64,000 nucleotides of DNA from Maylandia zebra (Eukaryota; Chordata; Actinopteri; Cichliformes; Cichlidae): NCBI RefSeq assembly GCF_041146795.1, contig NC_135176.1, forward strand, positions 17,743,786 to 17,807,785, written 5' to 3'. The first letter of the stretch is position 1, and each line of letters opens with the position of its first letter. The notes beneath the pieces are model-generated. The model made no database searches, was not told where the DNA came from, and saw nothing but the letters and a program-made list of their open reading frames with translations. Shown piece by piece: positions 8,979-19,499 of the stretch. The translations under genes were made by a program, and so were the position numbers.

Positions 8979-11900
8979 TCACGGGAAAAACAAAAAAGCA
9001 GGGGGAGTGATCCATGAAACGCCACAGTACCTGTAAACGGAGACAGAAAACATCATAAGGAAAGACAGAAAATAAGACATGCAAAACTGCACATGACAGG
9101 CTTTCATCTTATCATAGTTGTTTTTAAAGTGGTTTGAATTTTAAAATACATAAACCATTCCTTACTTTGAATTTTTGTACTTTTCTCTGATGCCCTGTAG
9201 TGGGCGACTCTCTGCGCTGGCGTATAGCTTGTACAGGTGAGTCAGGCAGGGAGAAATGTCAGCCATCGTGTATCCGCTAAAAGCCACTAAAGAATCGGGC
9301 TAAAGCAGAAAAACACAGGTTAAAAGTCACATTTTTTTCCTAATTTCTTAAGAAATTTCAATAAAATTAGATTAACCAAATAAAATATTAAACTTACCCA
9401 TAAAGACGTATTTATGGTGTAGGAAGCTAGGCAGTAGGCTGCAGCAGCAACCATAGATGGGCTGTACTGTAGAAATGGATCCATTTCCAGCAGGCTTAAC
9501 TCCGCCACATACTAGAAAGCAGAAATTAAAAAAAATACAATAAATAAAAATAGAAAATCATATCCATATTCCTTAAAGGCATTTGGCCTGACTATTGTTA
9601 AATGGTTCAATTTACTCACCAGGGCCAGGTTTTTGGTGTTGGCACAGACAGACTGGATGGCCATGAAAAGGTGAAGGAACGAGTTTATGGTGGGTGCCGC
9701 CAAGTTGAAGCCCAGCACACTTAGAAATGCTTGCTCCATCCGAAGCAGCTGTTTCTTAGTGTAGGTGTTGTCTGTGATGGTCACAAATTGGTCGAGTTTA
9801 GGAGGTGACTTCTCCTCATATTTTCTAAAAAAAAAAAAAAGTAGCAGATCAGATGGCATGTTATATGTAAGGTTGACTATTAGCACAGACTATTAGCAAA
9901 AAAGAAAAGGGAAAAAAAAAGCATTGATCATTAGAAACAAACAGTGACTTACGCAGCAATCACCAAGGCAGCCGTGCCAACCAGCTGCAGCTTGCCTCGT
10001 TTCACATTTCCGATGAGGGAGAGAAATCGGTCCAAGTAATTGATAGCAAGATGAAGAGTTTCAGCTTGAAGTTGGAATTCCTGCGCCACCTCAGCCATCC
10101 AGTCCACCAGAACGACGCGCATATCATCCGTGATCTCTGGGTGTCTTTCTAAATACTTTGGCCTTGGCCTGAATGCAATCTGCAATCAGAAGCCAAAACA
10201 GTATATAGTGAACTAAAGAACAACAAGTCACAATTACATTGCAATAAGGTTGAAAGAAATTATGGAGGTCACTGGGCAAATAAATAAATAAAAATAACCA
10301 AACATACAAACAAAAAAAATTCAAACCTCATTATTCCTCAAGTGCTGGTGAATATCTCTGGCATACTCCACACAAAAAACCTCCTCAGATTCAGAAGGCG
10401 TAGAAGCATCCTGGCATGGACCTATAAAAGTAAAAAGTAATGAGCATTAAGGAAAGAGGAAAAAACAACAAGTTTTCTTGGTAGATTCTTTTTTAATCTG
10501 TCATACTCACTTGAACTCAGCTCCAGCATGATTACCATATCTTCATTGTGCAGGGCATTGGTTTCCTCATCTTGGTAATTACGGTGTCCGACAACTTCTT
10601 CGCCAGAAGCCGCAAGGACAACTTCGCAAGCCTCTTCCACGTACACATCAAAGCTGGAGCTGGAAGGGCAGCCCAGACAGTTGAGTTGAGAGCTTTCTGA
10701 GGTTGAGCTGTGTCTGGAAAACTGGCCACCCTGAAAATGATAATAACCCAACATGATGGCCTTGGTTCCTTAAAAAGAAGAGAGCTGGATTTCTTGCGTG
10801 ATGTTTCCCTTCTCCTCCACGAGTCTTGTTCAGTTTTGAAATAACAGAGGAGAGAACTTCCAGATATATAAACCCCCAGTGGGACTTGGTCCTGAGAGTC
10901 GCTGACCTACTATTGGGTCGACACATGAGTGAAGGTATGAAAAAGGGGCGTTGATCATTACTGAGAATGGGGACAAAGGGTGAAGCCTCTATCTACCATT
11001 GTCCCATTCATCATCGTTTGATTTGTTAAAATTATCTGAGGCAACTTGATTGGCAGCTGAAACTCCTGAGAAAGCTTCCCAAGTCGTCAACCACCACCCG
11101 TTTTCAACGATGGTCGTTCACAGTGGACAAAGGCAAGGCAAGGCAAGGCAAGTTTATTTGTATAGCACAATTCAACAACAAGGTGATTCAAAGTGCTTTA
11201 CAGAGACATTAGAAACAAGAACAAATAAAAAGCATGATTTAAAATTGATTAAAACAAGCAAATAAACTAACTAACTAATTAACAAACAAACAAAACAGTA
11301 TATAAAATCAAAACAGATAAAATCAGAACAGTAGATAAAATCAGTAGTTAAATGTAAGTTTTGAAATTTAAGCTTAAAGTGTGGATTTGGTGCTTTATTC
11401 AAATGCAGCTGAGAACAGGTGAGTCTTCAACCTGGATTTAAATAAACTGAGTGTTTCAGCTGATCTGAGGCTTTCTGGGAGTTTGTTCCAGATATAAGGA
11501 GCATAAAAGCTGAATGCAGCTTCTCCGTGTCTGGTTCTGACTCTGGGAACTGATAAAAGACCGGATCCAGATGACCTGAGGGATCTGGAAGGTTCATACT
11601 GGGTCAGGAGGTCATTGATGTATTTTGGTCCTAAACCATTCAGAGCTTTATAGGCCAGCATCAGAACTTTAAAGTCTATCCTCTGACGGACAGGCAGCCA
11701 GTGTAAGGACCTCAGAGCTGGACTGATGTGGTCCACTTTTTTGGTCTTAGTGAGGACTCGAGCAGCAGAGTTCTGAATGAGCTGTAGTTGTCTGACTGAT
11801 TTTTTAGGTAGACCTGTAAAGATGCTGTTACAGTAATCAAGCCTACTAAAAATGAATGCATGGACTAGTTTTTCCAGGTCCTGTTGAGACATCAGATCTT

Positions 11901-13424
11901 TTATCCTTGATATATTCTTGAGGTGATAGTAAGCTGACTTTGTTATTGTCTTAATGTGTTTTTCTAAGTTTAGGTCTGCATCCATCACTACACCCAAATT
12001 TCTCGCCTGGTTTGTGGTTTTTAGATGTATAGATTGAAGTTCTCTGGTGACCTGTAATCGTTTTTCTTTGGCGCCAAAGACTAAGGCCTCCTTTACACCT
12101 TTCTCAAACCGTCTGTTTTCTCAGTCCAGACATTGTGAACATTAGCGAGAGTTTCCTTTCTCCTTTGATCAATCTAGTGGAGTCTTGTGTTGCACTGGCA
12201 CTGATCAAAGCTTTTATTCATGCAGTGCTTAACAAATTTATCCGACCAACTCCTAGTGTAAGGTTTATTACTCATCCACCCTAAATCAGCAGTATTGATA
12301 ATAACCAAAAACACTTTTCTAATTCATTTCTAGTCTTAATTTTTATTTTTATTTCATTTTAACCTTTTGCTTCAAGTCAAATGTTTCAGTCTTAGTTTTA
12401 GTTGTTAGTTGTTAGTAATTCACTTTATTATGGTGGGCACATACCAGAGACAAGATTTAAGGACATCAGTAAATACATTACAATAACGACCCATTACCTT
12501 TTGAAAGCAGTTGACACAGTCATCCACAGTCTCAATAAACACAACTATCAAAGCCTCATGAGGCAATTTCTGATAAAAAAAAACAAAACACTATTTATTA
12601 TTATTTATTTTATTTAGTTTTCCAAGTTCACAAAGTAATTTAACTTTTTTTCAAAGGTCTGCTTTTTAGTTTTTTGTGTCTAGTTTTAATTTTCAGTTTA
12701 GATTTAACAACCTTGGTTTCTGTAATATTAATCTACCAATACGCATAAGCTCTTTAATCAGAATGACAATTTTAAGTATAAAATATAATTATTACTGTTA
12801 TTTTGGTGAACAGTTCATTTTCAATTTTACTGTTTTACAAAAAAGCAGGAAAATGATGTGATTACGAAGCCAAACTAAAATTATTTACTTGCATTCCTGA
12901 ACAGAAAAATCCATTTTAGATGTTAAATCTTATGCTTGATTAATTTCTGGCTTCTCAGACAAGACCAGTATGTTGGTAAATACAGTAATTGCTAGTTTTA
13001 AAAAGGTTTTGAGGTATTTCTAAAATATTTAATTTTTCTTGTTTTTATGGTGTAATAAATTTGCTGTACCTGGCTCATGTGACAATAGTAGCTCAGTGAC
13101 CTTCGGGATGACATCCAATGGCACAATCTCCATTAGAGGTTGAATATCAAATGAAGAAGCCTCTTAAATGAAAGCTGAAACATTTACTTTGTCCTAGATG
13201 ACTGAGAACCAACATAGACAAGCTAACATGATTGTCACGTTAACAGTGGTGGGGAGTGTTTTTTCTCTGTCACCTACCTGGCTGAGGGATCGACCTCGCA
13301 GTTCATTTTCTGACAAGACTCCGAGCACCGTCCGCTGTTTGGACCTCTGCAGTGTATCTACTCTGGCTGAGGGTGCCATATTTTCTTTGCTGGCTCGACT
13401 GCGTTGACTTTTGCTAAAGTTCAT
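8979..13424 (-). CDS. ccna1: Cyclin A1
   Basis: Cyclin A1 activates CDK2/CDK1, mainly in germ cells and meiosis. Eight coding exons are 13278-13424, 10511-10730, 10327-10421, 9953-10179, 9620-9824, 9398-9511, 9166-9299 and 8979-9030. All junctions are GT-AG and in phase, giving 397 aa (human about 465). The first exon has a destruction-box-like RTVLGVLSEN (31-40). The N-terminal cyclin box starts near 155, with MRVVLVDWMAEV (174-185; the MRAIL hydrophobic-patch helix) and LDRFLS; LQLVGTAA and KYEEKSPPKL follow. The C-terminal fold contains YVAELSLLEMDPF and ends REKYKNSKYCGVSWITPPAF. The start at 13424 gives a shorter N-terminus than mammals. A pyrimidine tract plus AAG directly before this ATG could be a splice acceptor, so an upstream exon is possible. 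Cyclin A2 is less likely because of the spartin and sertm1 synteny. Confidence 0.95.
11040..12290. repeat. Dispersed repeat copy A, split by a LINE
   Basis: The pieces at about 11080-11124 (acccgttttcaacgatggtcgttcacag) and 12086-12290 match a contiguous copy at 14345-14640 (same order, same strand). The LINE fragment at 11125-12085 interrupts it. The family is unrecognised. It lies in ccna1 intron 1. Confidence 0.6.
11125..12085 (-). mobile_element. LINE retrotransposon fragment, C-terminal reverse-transcriptase region
   Basis: A 200-codon minus-strand frame (11395-11997) carries motifs of fish L2/CR1/Rex-type non-LTR retrotransposons: LGV.D..L...KHI-like start, SRLDYCNSIFTGLP, LQLIQNSAARVLT, LRSLHWLPVRQRIDFK and IWNKLPESLR. 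The catalytic part of the reverse transcriptase is missing, so the copy is 5'-truncated and dead. Its 3' end lies near 11130-11230: tttatttgtatagcac, caaagtgctttaca and a repeated GCAAG tail. It sits in ccna1 intron 1, in the same orientation as the gene. Confidence 0.88.
12291..13277 (-). other. Rest of ccna1 intron 1
   Basis: This is AT-rich intronic DNA between the LINE fragment and exon 1, with no gene, RNA or clear repeat. Confidence 0.6.
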
Positions 13425-13741
13425 CTTTAAACAAAGACATTGGAAAAGAACAAGTAAAAAATATGATTTTTTTTATCCAGAAAGATTATAATGATTATCA
13501 GGTCTCTGTCAATTTCCTGTATACATTGGCAAACACAGCAAGCAAGTATGAAGACTTTACTTTCAGAGTAAAAATGCTTTAAAGCAGTATAGCAGCCAAA
13601 CAGGATTGCAAGTGACTGATTTTAAGTTAGAGAAATGTTGGAAAACACATTACAGGTTTCGCAGCGCTAAAGTGGATGAAGTTGTTTGTTTTTTATAATA
13701 AAACTATCACATAGAAAATATCATATAAGGGAGATCAACTA

Positions 13742-15487
13742 CAGTTTTAGTCAGAAGTTTATACGCATTCATCATGTGCATCAAAGTCATGGTCACTTTG
13801 GGCTTTTAATTATCACTTTCAACTGCTCTTTTAACAGGGTGCAATATTTGTACAGCATCTTTAATAGCTTTCTATAATTCTCACAGGCTCAAAAGTACAC
13901 ACACAGGCTTTAAAATATACATACACACCCCACTAACCCTATGGTATAAGTTTCTCTTTGGTTAAATGTCTCTTAGCATGTTGTGGCTCAACCACATGCT
14001 TTTGGTAGCCATCAACGAGTTTCTGGCATAATTCTGGGTAGATCTCTTCTTGACAGAATTGGCAGGGTTCATATTTAAACTAGGGTGGACATGTGTCACA
14101 GATTATCAGTCGTGTTGAGGTCAGGGCTTTGGGAAGGCCATTCCAGAAGCTTAATTTTAGCCTGCTTTATCCATTACAAAACCAGTTTTGTGTTTGGGAT
14201 CACAGTTCACACCCGACTGTGTCCAAGCTTCAGCCATCTAACTGTTGTTTTGATGTGAAGTTGATGAATTACATATCATTATTCCTTACTACATTTACTT
14301 GTCATTGAGGCCAAATAGCTTAATCTTTGTCTATGATTACGTGGATAAGCTCGAGTCGTTAGCCAACACCCGTTTTGAACGATGGTCGTTCACAGATGGG
14401 GGCTTTGGTTTCCTTTACTGCTTTCTCAAACCGTCTGTCTTCTCTGGCCCAGAATGTAAACCCTGCCAAGAGTGTCCTTCCCTCTTTGAGTCATGATCAA
14501 CATAGCCAAGTCTTTTTCTGATGAGATGACGTGCCTCTGGAGTGTAATGATTAAAGCTTTTATTCCTATATTGCTTAACAAATTTATCAGACCCCCTCCC
14601 AATGTAAGGGTTGTTCCTAAACCCCTCTGGCCATAAAACATTTCTCCAACAGGAATTTGGGTCATCCATGTATGCACTTTCAAATTTCAGATGAGCACGA
14701 AGGTGAAAGTTTGTGTCTTCTTCCAGACTTCAGGCACATCTGAATAACTTGTACTTATATAGTCTAGTTTGAATTGATGATCTTGGAATCTGCAGGTTTC
14801 TAGAAATTGTTTAGCGACGTTCCCAACTTCTGTAACTCTACGATTCTCCTTCTTAGATCTTCACTGAGTTTCTTAGACGTCCCTATTGTTCTGAGCATTG
14901 GTCAATCCAATGAGTGCTGTCAAACAAATCTTTTTTGTCCTGGCAAATGAAAATAACAGTTGTAGTCGACCATAATCACTAATAATGAGTTAACACTCCT
15001 TGGCCTTTTCAAGACTTTGTACAACTTTTTGACCACTTATAAAAAGATTTAAGTGAATGCATGTATTTGAGCCCGTATGTATAATTGTGACCCTGTGTGG
15101 ATTAGAGAAAAGTCAATTCAAACTTCTGACCACAGCTGAATGTCCTTTTAGTTTCTCCAATGTAGAATATAGTTACTGTTTGTGTCCCTGCTGGCATCAT
15201 GGGTGGAATTTCTATATAAAATTTGTACTGTTCCCTTTTTTAAAGCTCTACTGATTCTAGTTTGTCACAGATTTCCAGCTCATTTTGACTCCAATCACTC
15301 TCCACCTCCTGTTTTTCTAAAAACAGGAGATGGAGCATGTATGGCAGGGATGATGCTCAGTGTTGTGCTGCATATACTATAATTAAAACTGCTTTTACTG
15401 AAACTGTTTGGTTGAAGATGGCAAAACCCAAAATTAGCAGGGCATTCATGTCATTGATAAGTAAATGTAAACTTCTAACCACAACTG
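13742..15487. mobile_element. Tc1/mariner-like (Sleeping Beauty-related) element remnant, composite
   Basis: The left end TA-CAGTTTTAGTCAGAAGTTTAT at 13740 and the right end GTAAACTTCTAACCACAACTG-TA at 15466-15489 are inverted and flanked by TA, as expected for Tc1-like elements. A further right-type end (aacttctgaccacagctga, about 15119-15137) lies inside, so two copies may be overlapped. The interior contains phrases typical of fish non-autonomous Tc1-like copies (gtcagggctttgggaaggccattcc at 14121; tttgggatcacag). No transposase frame survives. It lies upstream of ccna1. Confidence 0.75.
14345..14640. repeat. Dispersed repeat copy B, nested in the Tc1-like remnant
   Basis: Homologous to the split copy at 11080-12290: shared acccgttttgaacgatggtcgttcacag, tttctcaaaccgtctg, gcttaacaaatttatc and gtaaggg-type blocks in the same order. 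An 84-codon minus frame (14415-14669) lies here without a recognised domain. Confidence 0.6.
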
Positions 15488-15489
15488 TA

Positions 15490-16250
15490 GCTATCAAATA
15501 CAAGAGGCAGGGACCGGTGAAGCTACGTGAAAAAAAAAAAATGCATGGATTGATCAGTTTACTATTACTAAAAACTGCTGGTATTAAATGAGTTAAACAA
15601 CTAAAAGTTGAAAAGTGAATCTTTCAGCTCTGCAAGTAAAAATACACAAAAAAAATGGTAAAAGAGAGAAAAGTCATAGGTCATCTTAAATCTACACCAA
15701 CTGAGGTCATAGCAACAAAAAAACTGTTTGCAAAAGTGTTACACCGTGTATTCCTGAGCATGTCCTTTTTCAATACTACAGTGAGAGAGAAGGGGTTTGT
15801 AACTCTTACAAATGACATCTTGATGTCATTTTTACTCACTTTGGCAAGGACTGCCTAAAGCTAGTGCGTGAGTAAGATGGCGGATCACAGGAACCGAGAT
15901 TCAGTCGCGGATTGCAGAAAAATTACGAGTCTAAATCTATAAATGAAATCCTCTGTTAAGGGTCTCCAAGCTTCAAAAATCATAGAGTCACCTGCTAAAC
16001 AAACAGGTGAGACAGTTTTGTTTTGTTTTTACCATTAATGTACTAAAAATCAGAGGAAAAGCAGATCCAATAAAGACTTTGAGATAAGTAAACTCTTCAA
16101 AATGTATCTGAATTTAAAGTATGAGATCAGGCAGTAAAGGAAATTTGATCTACTTTTGATCTAATAATCAGAAGTTGTGTGTCACAAACATCAACACACT
16201 ATGTAGACAAATATGGCATAAACATGGGCGTGCCATAAGTTCCCCAGTTT
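15490..16250. other. Intergenic, nothing identified
   Basis: AT-rich DNA with no convincing gene or repeat. A 67-codon plus-strand frame at 15655-15858 is unremarkable. Confidence 0.5.
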
Positions 16251-16299
16251 CACCCAGAATGTCTACTTTGCATATGGAGGAAGTGAAAGAAGGGGTCTA

Positions 16300-16580
16300 T
16301 TATCCTGTTCTGAAATACCACTGAGCCATATAAATATATCAGGACACAGTTCGCTAATTACATTAACTCATGGTCATTGATTAGTGGTCATGACAACTGT
16401 ATACAGTCATAAAACTGAACTCACAGCCCATCGTTAGTCAGTGCATGCGCTGTTTAGAAGGGTGGGAAAACCTGGAGTCAGCTAAGACTGAAGAAGTCAT
16501 TGGGATGAGTGGTGAAAAGTTTCTCCCACTGAAAATGCGACGCCCAGATGAACAGAATCAACTTTCTGTGACTTCAGAAG
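16300..16580 (+). repeat. Dispersed repeat, arm 1 of an inverted pair
   Basis: It contains ggtcatgacaac, actcacagcccat, and tttctcccactgaaaatgcgacg followed by agatgaacagaatcaactttctgtgacttc. It matches the reverse complement of 19230-19480. It resembles a widespread fish retroelement 3' segment; the family is not named here. Confidence 0.7.
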
Positions 16581-17300
16581 CATAATCCACTATTAGGATG
16601 TTAAAAAGTATAAAAGTTCCCATTCACTAAGCGTGTGAACACAGTGTCTTTTCAGTAATTCTATTTTTTAAAAAGGCATGTTTTTAATCTTTCAGTAAGG
16701 AAAGATTAGTATGCATTGTTTTCATATTTTCTAAAAATGAAATAAAGAATCATTTACAGTGGTGTGAAAAGTCCTGAGCCACCCTTCCTTTCTTTATATT
16801 TTAGAAAAATTTAAAAAAAGAAGGTTTTTTGGAGGACAGATTTATTGAAATGTGCAAACATACATGCAAATGCAGGATACATTTCAAAATTTTCGACTGA
16901 AAATTCTTCGCCAAAAAAAGCAGTTAGAATAAATTATGATGTTTTTGTGTCGGCCTTTTTAAGTATGATATTAAAAATTGTTTATTTGCTAAGTTGTTGT
17001 AGATGCAACATTGATATATTATTTTTAAGCTTTAATCATTCGTGTCAGTGTTAAGTGCCTTATCAAACAAACAAATAAATAAAAGAAACCCGAAGAAAAC
17101 AAAAATATTACTCGGACCGGACAGAAAATGGGTGGAAAAAAAACACTGTGAAAGCTCTTTAGAAAGCCTGGAGAGCTACTGCTCAAGACCACTTAAAAAA
17201 TACAAGACAGTCTGGATCATTGGAGGAAAAATATCCAGGAATCAGGGGTGACTCAGGACCTGCACGGCACTATGAATATTCCCGGTGCAATTATGGTCTC
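16581..17300. other. Intergenic with possible Tc1-like debris
   Basis: The phrase cagtggtgtgaaaagtcctgagcc at 16757 looks like the end of a Tc1-type element. A-rich sequence follows, and no matching second end was found. No gene. Confidence 0.4.
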
Positions 17301-17499
17301 ACATTGCCATGGTTACTAAAAATTAGCAGAAGGAATCAGTCAGAAAAAAATCAAGGAAAACAGGATGTTGCACTGTGAAAACACAGTGCATCACCCCGAT
17401 GTATCACAGACCACTGCCAGCTCATGGTTACATGTACTTTTTAGTGTATTTGTTCCTAACTGTAAACTCACCATGATCAGGATCAGTGCAGTTAGCAGT

Positions 17500-17800
17500 T
17501 TAGCGTTTCAGCGTCACCACCACCGACCAAGTCGGACAATCGACAGCTGCCCCTGACTTGGTTGTTAATAATCTGTACCAACAGCGCCCTCTGGATCTCT
17601 TCGCGTGACTTGAAGCAGGTTTCTAGGTGTAGCAGGGTTTTTTTTTACTTTCTTTCGGCGATGTTTGCCTCGAAAATCAGCTATTTCCTCCTGAGTCTCT
17701 GTCCAATCACGTGGCAGAACGCAACCGCCGACGGTCAACGTCACATGGGTTACTGGATTTATCCGCTCAATATTTTCCCGTGATTGATTAGTTTTATTTG
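17500..17800 (-). promoter_or_regulatory. CpG-bearing promoter-like patch, possibly for ccna1
   Basis: An island of CpGs in AT-rich DNA. Read on the minus strand it has a CRE-like GTGACGTTGACC, GTCGGCGGTTGCG, an E-box CACGTG and an inverted CCAAT box (ATTGG) within about 60 bp (17700-17755). CRE, CCAAT and GGCGG elements are known in cyclin A promoters. It lies 4.1 kb upstream of the first ccna1 coding exon, so it would need a noncoding first exon. This is inference only. Confidence 0.3.
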
Positions 17801-18659
17801 AACTCTTCACAACTTCGACTCTACATATTATAGATCAATCTTAACTGATGCCCTGAGGCGAGAAAAATGAGTTGTGTTCGGTCAGTGTGTTTTATTAAAT
17901 CTACAGGTGCTGCAGGGGCTGTAGGAGAATTATTGAACAGGAAGGCTGCCTGCATGTATAAGTTATTAATACTCTTCGCCATACTCCACATATAAATAGT
18001 CTTTGCCAAAAAAGGGAAAAGAAGAAAAAGAAAAGATTATTTCTGTGAATCGTAGAGGACTTTATCATTTTATAACATGCTGAAAAAACTGCTTGACAGA
18101 GAATCTCACTTGGCCTTTTTCCCTCTTCTGCTTTATGAATAATGTTAAATATTATTTTTAAATTCACTTTCTTACCATATTCGTCATCTATAAAGTTGTG
18201 GGTGTTACAAAAATATACACACTGATTAACCCTAACTTTTGTAAAGTTTTGAGTACAAAATCTATTTACCTACTTTTATTTTCACAACTATAAATATAAA
18301 TATTATATTATATTATAAATAATATTAACGTTGTGTCTTCTCTCACTCACGTGCTAAAACATGGGAAACCTGGTAATGGATGGAGGAACAATGTGACAGC
18401 AGAAAGTAAAGATGACATTTATCTGGGTCACTGTTTAAATCTGCTGACTCCATCAAGCAGCATTTGGTGAAACACCTGAAGCTGTACAGGCCTGATTACA
18501 CAACCATGTGTGGTCAGAAGTTTACTTTCAGTCATCATGGACATGGATGTCATAGCAATTTGTGGGATTTTGATGATTTCTTTCAATTTCTCAATCAGAT
18601 GCTTTTAGAAGCCATCATAAGGAGATGTAGGACTGTAGGACTGGATTCTCTCATACATC

Positions 18660-19075
18660 ACATCAATGCACATGCACTCTAATAATAATAACATGATGTA
18701 CCTCATTACTATACCTCAGTAACCTGTTTACTCCACTGTAAACTGTTACTTTGCACACTGTTTATTTGCACAGTTTTTTATAATTTCTTCAATTTGTTTA
18801 TTGCACATTTTATTTTAAAATGTAACTTTCATTCTTAGTTCAAACTTTACTTCTTAGGTTAAATTCTTAATTTATTCTTTACATATTATTCTTTACAAGC
18901 TTACTTCAATGTTTTGTTTTGTTTTATCTATTATGCAACTCTTATATCCGTTTTCCTGTAAATGTTTCCTGTAGTTTTATGGTCGGGCATTGCAGAGCAA
19001 CAAGCATTTCACTGCATGTCGTACTGTGTATGATTGTGAATGTGACAAATAAAATTTGAAATGTGAAATTTGAAC
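18660..19075 (+). repeat. Retroelement 3' end
   Basis: It carries the common fish LINE-type tail: caacaagcatttcactgcatgtcgtactgtgtatg, then gtgacaaataaaatttgaa. The 5' part decays into T-rich DNA and no reverse-transcriptase frame is left. Confidence 0.55.
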
Positions 19076-19229
19076 TTTCATGGCAGAATTGACTGAGTTC
19101 ATTTAAATGGGTTGATTTTCTGGCACTGAGCCATCTTTTAAGCTGTAGTCAATAAAGATCCATAAGTAGAAGACAAGTTATCATGTTAAAAGACTTTTGT
19201 AGAACCTTCAGCACCACGTCTTGATGCAG

Positions 19230-19480
19230 GCTCAATCATGCAGGTAAGGAAGTCACAGAAAGTTGATTTTGTTCATCTTGATGTAGCGTTTTCAGTGGGA
19301 GAAATGTTTCCTTACTCAGGTTTCCTGAAGGCTTCCCCAAACCTATAAACAGTACCTCTGCACAATGACTGAAACTAGCACCTCTGGTGAACAATGGGCT
19401 GTGAGGTCAGTTCTTTGAACATTAATATGCAAATTGTCATGACCATTGATCAACAGCCACTGATCAAAGACAAGCAGCAA
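19230..19480 (-). repeat. Dispersed repeat, arm 2 of an inverted pair
   Basis: Reverse-complement counterpart of 16300-16580: gaagtcacagaaagttgatttt, tgtagcgttttcagtgggagaaa, gggctgtgaggtcag and gtcatgaccattgatca are shared. Confidence 0.7.
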
Positions 19481-19499
19481 TGCAAATAATATCTTTTAC

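Noticed and set aside
11395..11997. A functional reverse transcriptase gene
   Set aside because: Only the C-terminal portion is present, without catalytic residues or endonuclease; it is a truncated LINE copy.
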